Source: Dysgonomonas sp. ZJ279 (lineage in GTDB: Bacteria > Bacteroidota > Bacteroidia > Bacteroidales > Dysgonomonadaceae). From it: a stretch of 64,000 nt of DNA. The notes beneath the pieces are model-generated. The model was not told the origin of the DNA and did not search any database. It worked only from the letters and a program-made list of their open reading frames with translations. Numbering within the stretch: position 1 is the first letter of the stretch; each line of letters starts with the position of its first letter. This document shows positions 8,852-17,902 of this stretch, piece by piece. The stretch lies in the NCBI RefSeq assembly GCF_011039205.1, contig NZ_JAAKEL010000009.1, positions 1 to 64,000 of the forward strand, written 5' to 3'. The position numbers and the translations under genes are program-made.

Positions 8852-9748
8852 TTACTTTTTAGGTACGAATCGATACCACCATGCGCTACCTGATTCGACA
8901 GTACTATTTACTTTTAGATAAAGTTCGTCTTCAGTTAAACTAAGAATGGTATATTTCGAACTTCCCGTATAGTGTCCGAAAAACACACCGCTACTTAACG
9001 TAAGGGTTTTTGTCGATTCACTCAAAGAGAAGGTATATGATTCTTTTGGAGCATATTCCACATCAAAATCACCGGCAGGCGGTACAGAAGATTTAGTATA
9101 TCCTAAAGCTGCTAAAGCCGCGCGTCCGGGCTCATTGGTGTAAATTTTTCCTCCGTTGGTCCATTTTAGTATCACACCGGACAATGTAAATGTGAATTCC
9201 TGATTATATAAACTGCAATTGGCTTTTCCTTCGGCTTCACAACTCCACCAGGATGGTGTATCAGAATCGATAGGACCGACTCCAAAGTGACCGTTTTGAG
9301 TTCTGTCGAATACCCATGTTTTACCATTCGTATTTTCGAGTCCTCCTGTCAATGCAATATACATAGGTGTATTCAGTAACGAATAATCATTTTTATCTAT
9401 GTGAATCACCTGACTATTAACCGTCGCGGAACCGTCTGCAGTGTACAATGTTAATGTTACAGTATAATCTCCTGCAAAAGGATATTCTCCGGTTATAGCT
9501 TTATCTTTACTTGTTACACCATTACCCAGATCCCATAAGAAAGAATAGGGTACTTTAGTATCAGATGTATTGGTAAAAGTAATAATATTATCATTTGTAG
9601 GAGAGGCTGCATAGCTAAAAGATACCTGACCGGCAGTAACTGTATCGGGTGTACCCAGCGAATGGTTGTCACCTTCTTGCGGATCACAAGCTGTCATTGC
9701 AAAGACAGTTATCAATGCCAAAATTCCAAATTTGATTATATTTTTCAT
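8852..9748 (-). CDS. PKD-domain surface glycan-binding lipoprotein (SGBP-B position)
   Basis: 298-residue lipoprotein: lipobox AMTAC with Cys21, followed by an acidic/polar stretch. Residues about 40-117 form a PKD-like domain (ITFTNTSDTKVPYSFLWDLGNG, FAGDYTVTLTLYTADG; WDLGNG is the usual PKD signature). The remaining 180 residues hold several tryptophans (TWVFD, PSWWSCEAEG, SAWWYRFVPKK), fitting a carbohydrate-binding module. Its place directly behind susD is where SusE/SGBP-B proteins lie. Expected role: surface capture of the glucan before transport. No catalytic motif is seen. Confidence 0.82.
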   Translation of the reverse strand: MKNIIKFGILALITVFAMTACDPQEGDNHSLGTPDTVTAGQVSFSYAASPTNDNIITFTNTSDTKVPYSFLWDLGNGVTSKDKAITGEYPFAGDYTVTLTLYTADGSATVNSQVIHIDKNDYSLLNTPMYIALTGGLENTNGKTWVFDRTQNGHFGVGPIDSDTPSWWSCEAEGKANCSLYNQEFTFTLSGVILKWTNGGKIYTNEPGRAALAALGYTKSSVPPAGDFDVEYAPKESYTFSLSESTKTLTLSSGVFFGHYTGSSKYTILSLTEDELYLKVNSTVESGSAWWYRFVPKK

Positions 9749-9770
9749 CTTTTGATTTCTTTATTAATGA

Positions 9771-11303
9771 TTATTGCCATCCGTTATTTTGCTTCAACTC
9801 ATATTCTGTTCCTTTTGTTTTTTCTATTTCCAGTTGAGGAATAGGCAAGTGCTTTTTCCAGTCTTCAAAAGTTCTGACAGAGTTAAATGCAGCATTATTT
9901 TCTGTAAGTATCGAAGGTGCATCGCCCCAACGAACCAGATCCCAAAAACGCATACCTTCACCCAGGAACTCGCGACGTCGCTCCAGCTTGATGTTTGCAG
10001 CCGTTGCCGGTATCGGTTTGTCTACACCGAAAGCACGTTTACGTACCTTATCCAGACAATCTTGAGCTGATACCCCGGTTTCAGCTTGTCCTTGCATTTT
10101 AACTAATTCGGCATAGTTAAGTAATGTTTCAGAATAGCGGAAAATACGCAGATTATTAGCATAGTTCAAATCCACATCTCCCGGAGGAGGATTGTAGCCT
10201 TCGCGGGCAGCATATTTACGTTGGAATAAACCTGTATCTTGAAAGCGTGATGCGTATGTTCCTTTTGGCCATGCGTTTATAGAACCGGCGCGACGGGTAT
10301 CTCCTTCTTCATACATATTGTAAGCAGCTTGACGAACAGGTGCAAATCCCCATCCTCCTTTAAATATACCAGCTGCATCTTTTAGATCGTTTGGTGAGAT
10401 AAATGCAGGTAAATTTGTACCAAAACCTTGCCATGATTCTCCCCATGTTTTACCTTCGGGTAGCTGATTACTCTCGAAAATAGACTCTTTGCAGAATTCG
10501 TTTTCATCGGCCCAGATAGTACCAAAATCATCCATTAATGAAAATTCAGTACTCTTGATAATCGTTGCCATATCGTTTGTAATTTCGGCATAACGCGTGT
10601 TGTCTTTTTGGTAAAGAACTACACGTGCTTTCAGCATCAGTGCTGCCGCTCGTGACACGCGACCTAGGTTAGTCCCCGATGTTTTCATTTGAAGTTTGCC
10701 TTCGGTACATGCAAAGTCAATATCTTCCATGATTTCTTTATAGATTTCATCGGCACCGAGTTGTTTGGTCATATAAGGAGGGGTTACCAACGGTTGCTCA
10801 AAATATGGAATATTTCCCCAATATTTCCAGAGAAGGTGTACGTAATAAGCACGGAGGAAATGAGCTTCTGCTCTATACTGTTCTAATTTTTCCGGATTTA
10901 CATTTACAGCATTGTCACAAGCAATAATTACATTGTTACAACGGGCTAATCCTTTAAAATAATTGTCCCAAAGACCGTTCAGTGTTTCGGCTGCTGTGGA
11001 GGTGAACTGAGATAATTTATATAGCTGCCCTTGGTCTCCTGCATCGCCACCCCCTTTGAATAGGTCGTCAGAACGGAGATCAGACATTAGAAGTACGGCA
11101 TTATAATTACCCCCGGCATAACTATCAAATAGTAGTATCTGATAAGCTGATCCTAGATTGGAAAGTATAGCTCCCTCGGTTGCAGGTCCGCCTGCCTCTT
11201 GCTGCTCTGTGGGAGCTGCAGTCAAGAAATCATCACCACAGGAAGCCATAAAAATGGATCCGGCTAAAGTGGCTACTATCATTAAAAATTTATATTTTTT
11301 CAT
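9771..11303 (-). CDS. susD: SusD-family surface glycan-binding lipoprotein
   Basis: I place the start at the ATG at 11303 (510 residues), because the longer reading uses a TTG four codons upstream. The lipobox FMASC is near residue 22. Typical SusD features are DDFL directly after the lipid Cys, the long TPR-like helical region (NGLWDNYFKGLARCNNVI, AEAHFLRAYYVHLLWKYWG) and the C-terminal RRREFLGEGMRFWDLVRWG motif found in nearly all SusD proteins. It should cap the SusC channel at 11316-14510; only 12 bp separate the two genes. The glycan cannot be read from the sequence but the enzymes point to beta-glucan. Confidence 0.95.
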   Translation of the reverse strand: MKKYKFLMIVATLAGSIFMASCGDDFLTAAPTEQQEAGGPATEGAILSNLGSAYQILLFDSYAGGNYNAVLLMSDLRSDDLFKGGGDAGDQGQLYKLSQFTSTAAETLNGLWDNYFKGLARCNNVIIACDNAVNVNPEKLEQYRAEAHFLRAYYVHLLWKYWGNIPYFEQPLVTPPYMTKQLGADEIYKEIMEDIDFACTEGKLQMKTSGTNLGRVSRAAALMLKARVVLYQKDNTRYAEITNDMATIIKSTEFSLMDDFGTIWADENEFCKESIFESNQLPEGKTWGESWQGFGTNLPAFISPNDLKDAAGIFKGGWGFAPVRQAAYNMYEEGDTRRAGSINAWPKGTYASRFQDTGLFQRKYAAREGYNPPPGDVDLNYANNLRIFRYSETLLNYAELVKMQGQAETGVSAQDCLDKVRKRAFGVDKPIPATAANIKLERRREFLGEGMRFWDLVRWGDAPSILTENNAAFNSVRTFEDWKKHLPIPQLEIEKTKGTEYELKQNNGWQ

Positions 11304-11315
11304 AGCTGTATTCAA

Positions 11316-14300
11316 TTAAAAATTTATGTTAGCACCTATCGAAATAGTTCTTGATTGAGGGTATATACCACGATCGACTCCAATTCTGTTATAATCTCCG
11401 GAGGCAATTTCAGGATCAAATCCATCGTATCCGGTGAAAGTAAGAAGATTCTCGGCTGCGAGGTAGATTCTCAACTTCTGTATAGAAACTCTTCTGGTCA
11501 AAACCATAGGTAGTGTGTAGCCGAACTGAGCGTTTCTCAGGCGAAGGTAAGATCCGTTTTTGATAAAAAGATCTGAAGAGCGCCAGTTACTATTGGCATT
11601 TGCAGTAGTCATGCGAGGAATATGATTCGAAGTACCTTCTCCGTGCCAACGGTCTAGTATCCATGTTGGTCGGTTCATAGCAGGTATGTCACCGCGTTGA
11701 GAGAAATCGAATATATTGTTACCGGTAACTCCCTGGAAGAAGACGCTCAGGTCGAACCCTTTCCATTCACCACCCACTGTAAATCCGAATGTCCAATCGG
11801 GCATACCTTTTCCAATATTTGTTTTATCGTTATCGTCAATAATACCATCGTTGTTGTAATCTCTGAAGCGAACATCTCCCGGTTGTGCTTTCGATTGCAT
11901 TTTTTCGCCCTTGTCATTCACATAAGCATCAATCTCCCCTTGATTCTGGAATATTCCATCTGTTTTATATCCATAGAAAAAAGGCCATACTTCACCATTT
12001 TTTCCTTTTATATAGCTTCCTAATCCCGAGGCACCTGCAGATTCGTAAATTGCTTCGCCGCTGGCATTACCTAGTCTTACTAATTTATTCTTAAGAAAAG
12101 AGGCATTTGCCGATACAAAATAATTGAAATCGTTAATCTCTTGCTTCCAGCCAAGTTCAAATTCGACACCCCAGTTCTCCATGTCGCCTACATTGGCAAT
12201 AGGAGCACCTTGGCCTACATAATTTGGGATAGGCTGATCCATTAACATACCATTGGTTTTCTTTTTATAATAATCGAAGCTGAAACTTAAGGCACTTTTA
12301 AGGAAGCGTGCATCAAATCCGATATTGGTTTGCTCCGATTCTTCCCATTTTACATCGGGATTGGGGATTGCTGCCGGCGAAGTTCCATATTGCATAATAC
12401 CATCTTTGCTTGCCGTTGCTACAGAATAACCTCCTCCAAAATAGTAGTTTTGTCCGCCATCCATTAACGATGTATAACGGAAATTACCTATATTTTCATT
12501 ACCATTCTTACCCCAGCTGAAACGAAGTTTTAATGCATCTAAAAAGCTTGGTCGGTTTTGCATATAAGGCTCATTCAATATATTCCAACCTACTGATACT
12601 GCAGGAAATACTGCCCATTTGTGATTTGCCCCGAATCTCGAAGATCCGTCGCGGCGAACAGTGAGCTGTACCATATAACGTTCATCGTAATTATAGTCTA
12701 CGCGACCGAAATAGGAAGCTAGTGAAGTGAAATTGTATCCACCGGTTCCTCCTTCGACACGTTCTTTGTCGCGATCAGCAATAGCCGAATTTATATTTGC
12801 TTTACTAGGATCAGTTTCTAATAAATCATAATCATTGCCACGTAGATGGCGATATGTGTATTTTAGTGACGATTGTCCTAATACAGCGCTCAGATTATGC
12901 TTTCCATCGTATGTCTGACTATAGGTTAATACATTTTCAACCTGCCATTTGTATCCACGGTTCATTTCGCTCCAAACAGAGCTTTGTGATACATTCTTGC
13001 CTTGAGAGGCTAAGAAATATGGGAATTCATAACCATCTATTCCCCAGAAGGCGAGATCGAAGCCATAACTACTTCTAAATTTCAACATCGGAAGAATATC
13101 TATTTCTCCCCAGAACGTACCTACAAATTTGTCTTCATTATTTTTTTCTGCTCTGGGTTGATTTAGCATTGCTACCGGATTAGCTATTTCTTGAAAACCA
13201 GCAGGAGGAATAGAGAATACATTTCCGTTTCTGTCTCTTACCGCATTGGGGTACTGAGCTAAGATAGCGGCAGAAGTTTCTTCATCGGCATATTCCGGTA
13301 TTAGTGGGTTAAAAGCTAATGCACTACCTAAAACAGAGCCAAACTCGGAATTGGCATCTATACTGGCTGATGTTCCTCTCGAATATCCGATATTTACGCC
13401 TACCCTTATTTTATTAAAAAAGCTACGTTCTTTTGCTTCAAAGACTTCGGCTATTGTATTTGAACGGAGACTCCAACGTTCGAAATTTGATTTGCCATAA
13501 TTACCTCCGACAATACCTTCCTGATTGAAGTAACCTAATGAAAAAAAGTACTGAACTTTTTCACTTCCTCCGTTAACACTGACCTGATGATTTTTTATGG
13601 GTGCGTTGAAGTTGAAAGTTTCTTGTTGCCAGTCGGTTCCTTTCCCTGAAGAAGAAATCTCTTGCGAAGAGTAATAGGGTGCGTTGCCGTCGTTTATTTG
13701 CCCTTCGTTCATGATAACCATATATTCCCGGGCATCGAGTACCGATTTTTTCTTCCATGGGTTTTGCCATCCATATTCGACATTGTAGCTTACGGTTGCC
13801 TTACCTTGCTTTCCGGCTTTGGTAGTAACGAGCACTACTCCATTTGCAGCACGGGCTCCATAGATTGCGGCCGAAGCTGCATCTTTTAGTATTTCTACCG
13901 ATTGTATATCAACAGGATTCAGATACCTGATGCCTCCGTCGACAGGCATACCGTCTACTATATAGAGAGGATCACTGTTGTTGACTGTACCGATACCACG
14001 GATGCGTACTTTCGAATCGGATCCGGGTTGACCCGAACTTTGGGTTATTTGTACTCCTGCTACACGACCTTTCAAAACATCTTCGATGCGAGAAGGTTGG
14101 GCTATACTTAAGTCTTCGGCTGTTACCCGACTGATTGCTGCAGTTACTACACTCTTTTTCTGAACACCATAACCGACAACAATTACTTCATCGAGTGTTT
14201 GTTGGGATGGTTTCATGGCTACATCGAAATTTGCAGCTACACCTCTGTGATCTTGAGACTCATATCCCACATAGGTGAAAACTAGGGTAGCACCGGCTGG

Positions 14301-14510
14301 TATTTTAATGGAATATTGACCCTCCATATCGGTCATTGTTCCATTTGTGGTGCCTCGTTCGGCTACTGATACCCCGATTAAAGATTCTCCTGTGACTGCA
14401 TCTATTACAGTTCCTTTTATTTCGGATGTTTGTCCAAAAACAGCCAGAGAAGAAAAAAGAAATAAGGGAAGGATAATTAATATCTTCCAAAAAAAAAGTT
14501 CTCTCTTCAT
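11316..14510 (-). CDS. susC: SusC-family TonB-dependent glycan transporter
   Basis: 1064 residues: signal peptide to about residue 26 (VFG-QT), a carboxypeptidase-regulatory-like domain (28-105, IKGTVIDAVTGESLIGVSV), the conserved SusC stretch DEVIVVGYGVQKKS (107-120), the plug domain (about 120-235, with GVQITQSSGQPGSDSKVRIRG and PLYIVDGMPVDGG), then the 22-strand barrel ending in SIGANINF. It imports oligosaccharides across the outer membrane with SusD as lid, using energy from TonB. First gene of the PUL operon; a TAnnTTTG promoter element lies 60 bp upstream. Confidence 0.97.
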   Translation of the reverse strand: MKRELFFWKILIILPLFLFSSLAVFGQTSEIKGTVIDAVTGESLIGVSVAERGTTNGTMTDMEGQYSIKIPAGATLVFTYVGYESQDHRGVAANFDVAMKPSQQTLDEVIVVGYGVQKKSVVTAAISRVTAEDLSIAQPSRIEDVLKGRVAGVQITQSSGQPGSDSKVRIRGIGTVNNSDPLYIVDGMPVDGGIRYLNPVDIQSVEILKDAASAAIYGARAANGVVLVTTKAGKQGKATVSYNVEYGWQNPWKKKSVLDAREYMVIMNEGQINDGNAPYYSSQEISSSGKGTDWQQETFNFNAPIKNHQVSVNGGSEKVQYFFSLGYFNQEGIVGGNYGKSNFERWSLRSNTIAEVFEAKERSFFNKIRVGVNIGYSRGTSASIDANSEFGSVLGSALAFNPLIPEYADEETSAAILAQYPNAVRDRNGNVFSIPPAGFQEIANPVAMLNQPRAEKNNEDKFVGTFWGEIDILPMLKFRSSYGFDLAFWGIDGYEFPYFLASQGKNVSQSSVWSEMNRGYKWQVENVLTYSQTYDGKHNLSAVLGQSSLKYTYRHLRGNDYDLLETDPSKANINSAIADRDKERVEGGTGGYNFTSLASYFGRVDYNYDERYMVQLTVRRDGSSRFGANHKWAVFPAVSVGWNILNEPYMQNRPSFLDALKLRFSWGKNGNENIGNFRYTSLMDGGQNYYFGGGYSVATASKDGIMQYGTSPAAIPNPDVKWEESEQTNIGFDARFLKSALSFSFDYYKKKTNGMLMDQPIPNYVGQGAPIANVGDMENWGVEFELGWKQEINDFNYFVSANASFLKNKLVRLGNASGEAIYESAGASGLGSYIKGKNGEVWPFFYGYKTDGIFQNQGEIDAYVNDKGEKMQSKAQPGDVRFRDYNNDGIIDDNDKTNIGKGMPDWTFGFTVGGEWKGFDLSVFFQGVTGNNIFDFSQRGDIPAMNRPTWILDRWHGEGTSNHIPRMTTANANSNWRSSDLFIKNGSYLRLRNAQFGYTLPMVLTRRVSIQKLRIYLAAENLLTFTGYDGFDPEIASGDYNRIGVDRGIYPQSRTISIGANINF

Positions 14511-14543
14511 GATAACTAAATTAAGGTTGTTGAATTATGGTTT

Positions 14544-14563
14544 TTAATCTCTTTTAAGATTAA
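14544..14563. promoter_or_regulatory. candidate operator palindrome 1
   Basis: Perfect inverted repeat TTAATCT (14544-14550), 6-nt spacer, AGATTAA (14557-14563). It lies between the predicted -7 element and the susC start codon, so it would fall at or just after the transcription start. The same half-sites recur at 14891-14905. Confidence 0.45.
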
Positions 14564-14569
14564 TTTATA

Positions 14570-14577
14570 CAAACATA
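14570..14577 (-). promoter_or_regulatory. putative susC -7 promoter element
   Basis: On the minus strand this reads TATGTTTG, a match to the Bacteroidota -7 consensus TAnnTTTG. It would give a leader of roughly 55 nt before the susC ATG. No good -33 TTG is seen at the expected distance, which is common for activator-dependent promoters. Confidence 0.5.
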
Positions 14578-14890
14578 CGTTTAGCCCCCTCTTTATTTAA
14601 AATATACTAATACGTCAAAAACTCAAAAAATATCATTAATAATTACGTCAATACTACTACTTTGTAATTGTAAGTTTCTAATATATAGGTGTATATTAGT
14701 TTTGATATGAAATATTGCTTGTTTGAGATTATAATAATACTTTTGGTGTTGTAGAAGTGCTTAAGTATGAAAAACTGTTGCTCATGCGATATTGTGTAGA
14801 AAATACAACTATTTGTATCGGTATTTATTTATTCGAGTATTTAACATATTTTTTTATAAATAAAGAACTAATCGGTAGCTGAAAAATGGA

Positions 14891-14905
14891 TTAATCTCAG
14901 ATTAA
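14891..14905. promoter_or_regulatory. candidate operator palindrome 2
   Basis: Perfect inverted repeat TTAATCT (14891-14897), one-nt spacer, AGATTAA (14899-14905). The half-sites are identical to those of palindrome 1, only the spacer differs. It lies 73 bp before the preferred ATG of the regulator, a position suited to autoregulation. Confidence 0.45.
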
Positions 14906-14963
14906 ATTAAACAATTTGATTAATATGGGGTTTATTTATTTATACCGTAAATCTATACTGAAT

Positions 14964-17798
14964 ATGAAATATACTTTTTGGGGGATCATTATAATATTAT
15001 TATTCCTCCCTATAGATGGACTTTCGTCATCCGGTTGGCAACGCAAAGTTGTAAATTATGAGCGGAATCAATATAAAGCCGGTTTTCAAAACTGGGCTAT
15101 AACCCAACGAGATAATGGATGGATATATGCGGCTAACTCCAGTGGATTGCTCGAATTCGATGGGGTTAACTGGTCGCTATATACAGTAAGAAACAATATA
15201 GTCCGCTCGGTAAAGGCTATCGGCAACAGAATATATGTTGGAGGAAGTTCCGAGTTTGGCTATTTTGAGGCTAATAACAAAGGGTTGCTTGTTTATAATT
15301 CATTGTCTCAGGGTATAGAAGATTATGGAGGAGAAGTATGGAATATTTTAGAATATAGAGACAGGATTTATTTTTTGAGTGATAGAACTATCCATATATA
15401 TAATAACAAAAACAAACAGATCAATTCTATTGACGCTAAAACAAAAATAGATTGTTCTACACTATATGGAGATAAGGTTTACATAGGCTCTTCGGATGGT
15501 ATTTTTTATTTGAATAAAAACGATGTTTTAGAATTTCTGCCTGTCTCTGATCTGTTTAAAGGGAAAAAATTGGTTAGCCTGATCACTTACAACAATAACA
15601 TACTGGTTACTACCGCTCAGTTTGGTTTATATGTTATCGATGGTAATAATATATCGAAAATAAAATCTATTGCAGATAATTTTATAAATAATAATCAATT
15701 ATTCAGTACTTCTGTATCGGGTAGCAAGGTCGCTTTGGGCTCTGTGCAGAAGGGCATTTTTATATTCGATTTGAAAAATCCATCATATAAAGAGGTTTTC
15801 AATTTAGATAATGGGTTGAAAAATAATACGATTCTTAATTCTTATTTTGATAAGGATCAGAATCTTTGGCTGGGACTCGATAAGGGTATTAGTTATATAG
15901 ATTTAAATTCGCCTATGCGTCCTCTTTTCGCTACTGTTTCCCCGATAGGAACCGGATATTGTTCTGCTAAATACAACAACGAACTCTATCTGGGAACAAA
16001 TCAGGGGCTTTATAAATTGAATAAAGATGGCAGCTATACATTGATAGATGGTTCGGAGGGACAGATATGGTCTCTAATCGTTATCGATAATACTTTGTTT
16101 AGCTCGGGCGATAATGGTATTATAGTTATAGATCCGACTGGTAAATATAAAATAGACTTGCCGGGTGTATGGGAAATATATCCTTTATCTGCGGATAAAA
16201 ATAGATTAATTGTAGGTACTTATTCCAGTTTCAGTATTTTAGAAAAGAAGAATAAACGATGGGTCTTTTCACATCGGGTTCCCAATTTTAACGGTTCAGC
16301 CAGAGGTTTTGTCGAAGATGAGGAGAGTTATAATTTTTGGACTGTGAATGCTGGTAGGCAAATACAGAGAGTAACTTTCGATACAGAATTTAATAAACTT
16401 ATAAATCAGAAAATATATCCTTTAAAAGGATCGAGCATAGGGGGGAACTCTTTTTTCAGAAAGGTAGATAACAATCTTATTATTTGTGCGCAGGATGGGA
16501 TATATCAATATAGCCGGATAACGGATCGGTTCGACCATTATGCTCAATTAGAATCAATGCTTGAAGGGCCGAGATATTACGAATATCTTTCGGTAGATAG
16601 TTTGAAAAATATTTGGTTTGTTTCTGATAATAATCTTAAATTATTGCCGTATGTATCGGGGGAATATAAATCTGATATTTATAATTGGGGATTGTCTGAC
16701 GAATTGGTTGGTAACTACGAAAGTGTTCATATTATTGACTCTGCTTCTGCTATTGTATCGGTAGACAATGCTTTTTTAAAAATTGATTTTTCTAAAAAAG
16801 GATTACCAAATCGACCGGTTAATACTTACATAAGAAAAATCGTTAGTCTCAAGAATGATAGTATTGTAAGTTATGGAAATACAGAAAAACAGATATTCAT
16901 ACCTTATTCTCAAAATTCGATAAGTATTCATTTTGCTGCAACGGATTTTCCTTCTGCCGGCGATATTCAATATTCTTATGCGCTTAAAGGCTTAGATGAG
17001 GAATGGAGTGTTCCGTCGTCTAATACATTAAAAGAGTATACTAATTTACCGGTAGGGAAATATTTATTTGAGGTGAGAGCTGTTGTCAATGGTAGTCGGG
17101 ATTCTGCAATAACCGAGGTCGAATTTACAATTACTCCGCCTTGGTACAGATCTGCTTTGGCCTATATTTTGTATTCGCTGCTTGCAGTCGTTTTGTTGTT
17201 CATATTATATAAGAAGACGATTGGTAAACAAAAGAAAATAATTTATCAAAAGGGAGAGGAATTAGTGGCTCAAACTAAACGCCATGAGGAAGAAAACAAG
17301 ATAAAAGATCAGGCAATATACCAGCTTCAAAATGATAAGCTCCAAACAGAATTGCATTTTAAAACACAAGAGCTAACAGGGTATATACTTAATGTGATAA
17401 GAAAAAATGAGATTCTTGAGGATGTAAAAAAAGATGCACTGGCTATATCGAAAGCTATCGATGAAGAGAAGAGCTTAAATTCCATCAGGCAGAAAGTAAT
17501 GCGATTGATAAGTCAGATAAACAGCAATATTGATAACGATGATGATTTCGAAGTTTTCAAATCGAATTTTAACCTTGTTCATCAGGATTTTTTTGAGTTG
17601 TTAGATGATAAATTTCCGGGACTTAGCAGAAACGACAAAATTCTCTGCGCTTATCTGAATATGAATCTTTCCACAAAAGAAATAGCTCCGATGCTGAATA
17701 TTTCAGTTCGTGGTGTGGAGGTTAACAGATACAGGCTAAGAAAAAAGATGAATTTAGACCGCGATGTCAATTTATCGGAATATCTTCAAAGTTTATAA
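14964..17798 (+). CDS. SusR-like membrane-spanning transcription regulator (Reg_prop, Y_Y_Y, LuxR-type HTH)
   Basis: I prefer the ATG at 14964 (944 residues) because it opens directly into a signal peptide (MKYTFWGIIIILLFL); a TTG at 14916 and an ATG at 14925 lie upstream in frame. Residues about 25-650 are beta-propeller repeats (patterns such as GLKNNTILNSYFDKDQNLWL and NELYLGTNQGLYKL). A Y_Y_Y domain follows (about 655-725, YSYALKGLDEEWS, LPVGKYLFEVRA), one transmembrane helix (about 730-752), a coiled coil, and a LuxR-type HTH (about 880-944, LSTKEIAPMLNISVRGVEV). There is no histidine-kinase or receiver domain. The periplasmic sensor presumably binds an oligosaccharide and the HTH activates the divergent susC operon. 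Confidence 0.9.
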   Translation: MKYTFWGIIIILLFLPIDGLSSSGWQRKVVNYERNQYKAGFQNWAITQRDNGWIYAANSSGLLEFDGVNWSLYTVRNNIVRSVKAIGNRIYVGGSSEFGYFEANNKGLLVYNSLSQGIEDYGGEVWNILEYRDRIYFLSDRTIHIYNNKNKQINSIDAKTKIDCSTLYGDKVYIGSSDGIFYLNKNDVLEFLPVSDLFKGKKLVSLITYNNNILVTTAQFGLYVIDGNNISKIKSIADNFINNNQLFSTSVSGSKVALGSVQKGIFIFDLKNPSYKEVFNLDNGLKNNTILNSYFDKDQNLWLGLDKGISYIDLNSPMRPLFATVSPIGTGYCSAKYNNELYLGTNQGLYKLNKDGSYTLIDGSEGQIWSLIVIDNTLFSSGDNGIIVIDPTGKYKIDLPGVWEIYPLSADKNRLIVGTYSSFSILEKKNKRWVFSHRVPNFNGSARGFVEDEESYNFWTVNAGRQIQRVTFDTEFNKLINQKIYPLKGSSIGGNSFFRKVDNNLIICAQDGIYQYSRITDRFDHYAQLESMLEGPRYYEYLSVDSLKNIWFVSDNNLKLLPYVSGEYKSDIYNWGLSDELVGNYESVHIIDSASAIVSVDNAFLKIDFSKKGLPNRPVNTYIRKIVSLKNDSIVSYGNTEKQIFIPYSQNSISIHFAATDFPSAGDIQYSYALKGLDEEWSVPSSNTLKEYTNLPVGKYLFEVRAVVNGSRDSAITEVEFTITPPWYRSALAYILYSLLAVVLLFILYKKTIGKQKKIIYQKGEELVAQTKRHEEENKIKDQAIYQLQNDKLQTELHFKTQELTGYILNVIRKNEILEDVKKDALAISKAIDEEKSLNSIRQKVMRLISQINSNIDNDDDFEVFKSNFNLVHQDFFELLDDKFPGLSRNDKILCAYLNMNLSTKEIAPMLNISVRGVEVNRYRLRKKMNLDRDVNLSEYLQSL

Positions 17799-17846
17799 TT
17801 AGATTATAACTAACACGACTTTAAAAGAACTTTATCGCAAATGGCT

Positions 17847-17854
17847 TATCTTTG
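17847..17854 (+). promoter_or_regulatory. putative -7 promoter element
   Basis: TATCTTTG matches TAnnTTTG, 48 bp before the ATG of the secreted JAMM-like protein. It follows the regulator stop by about 50 bp, so the downstream gene probably has its own promoter. Confidence 0.5.
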
Positions 17855-17902
17855 CATCATTAATACAATAGAAGATCTTATCGAGTTGATAAATATTTAC
17901 AT

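Larger units (their letters stand above)
14511..14963. promoter_or_regulatory. divergent control region between susC operon and its regulator
   Basis: About 450 bp of AT-rich DNA with no gene. It contains a -7 type element for susC (14570-14577, minus strand) and two palindromes with the same half-sites TTAATCT/AGATTAA, one beside the susC promoter and one just before the regulator start (listed separately). The middle 300 bp show no other ordered structure to me. Confidence 0.7.

Noticed and set aside
14916-14963. TTG or ATG start upstream of the regulator start
   Set aside because: The added residues disturb the signal peptide, which begins cleanly at the ATG at 14964.
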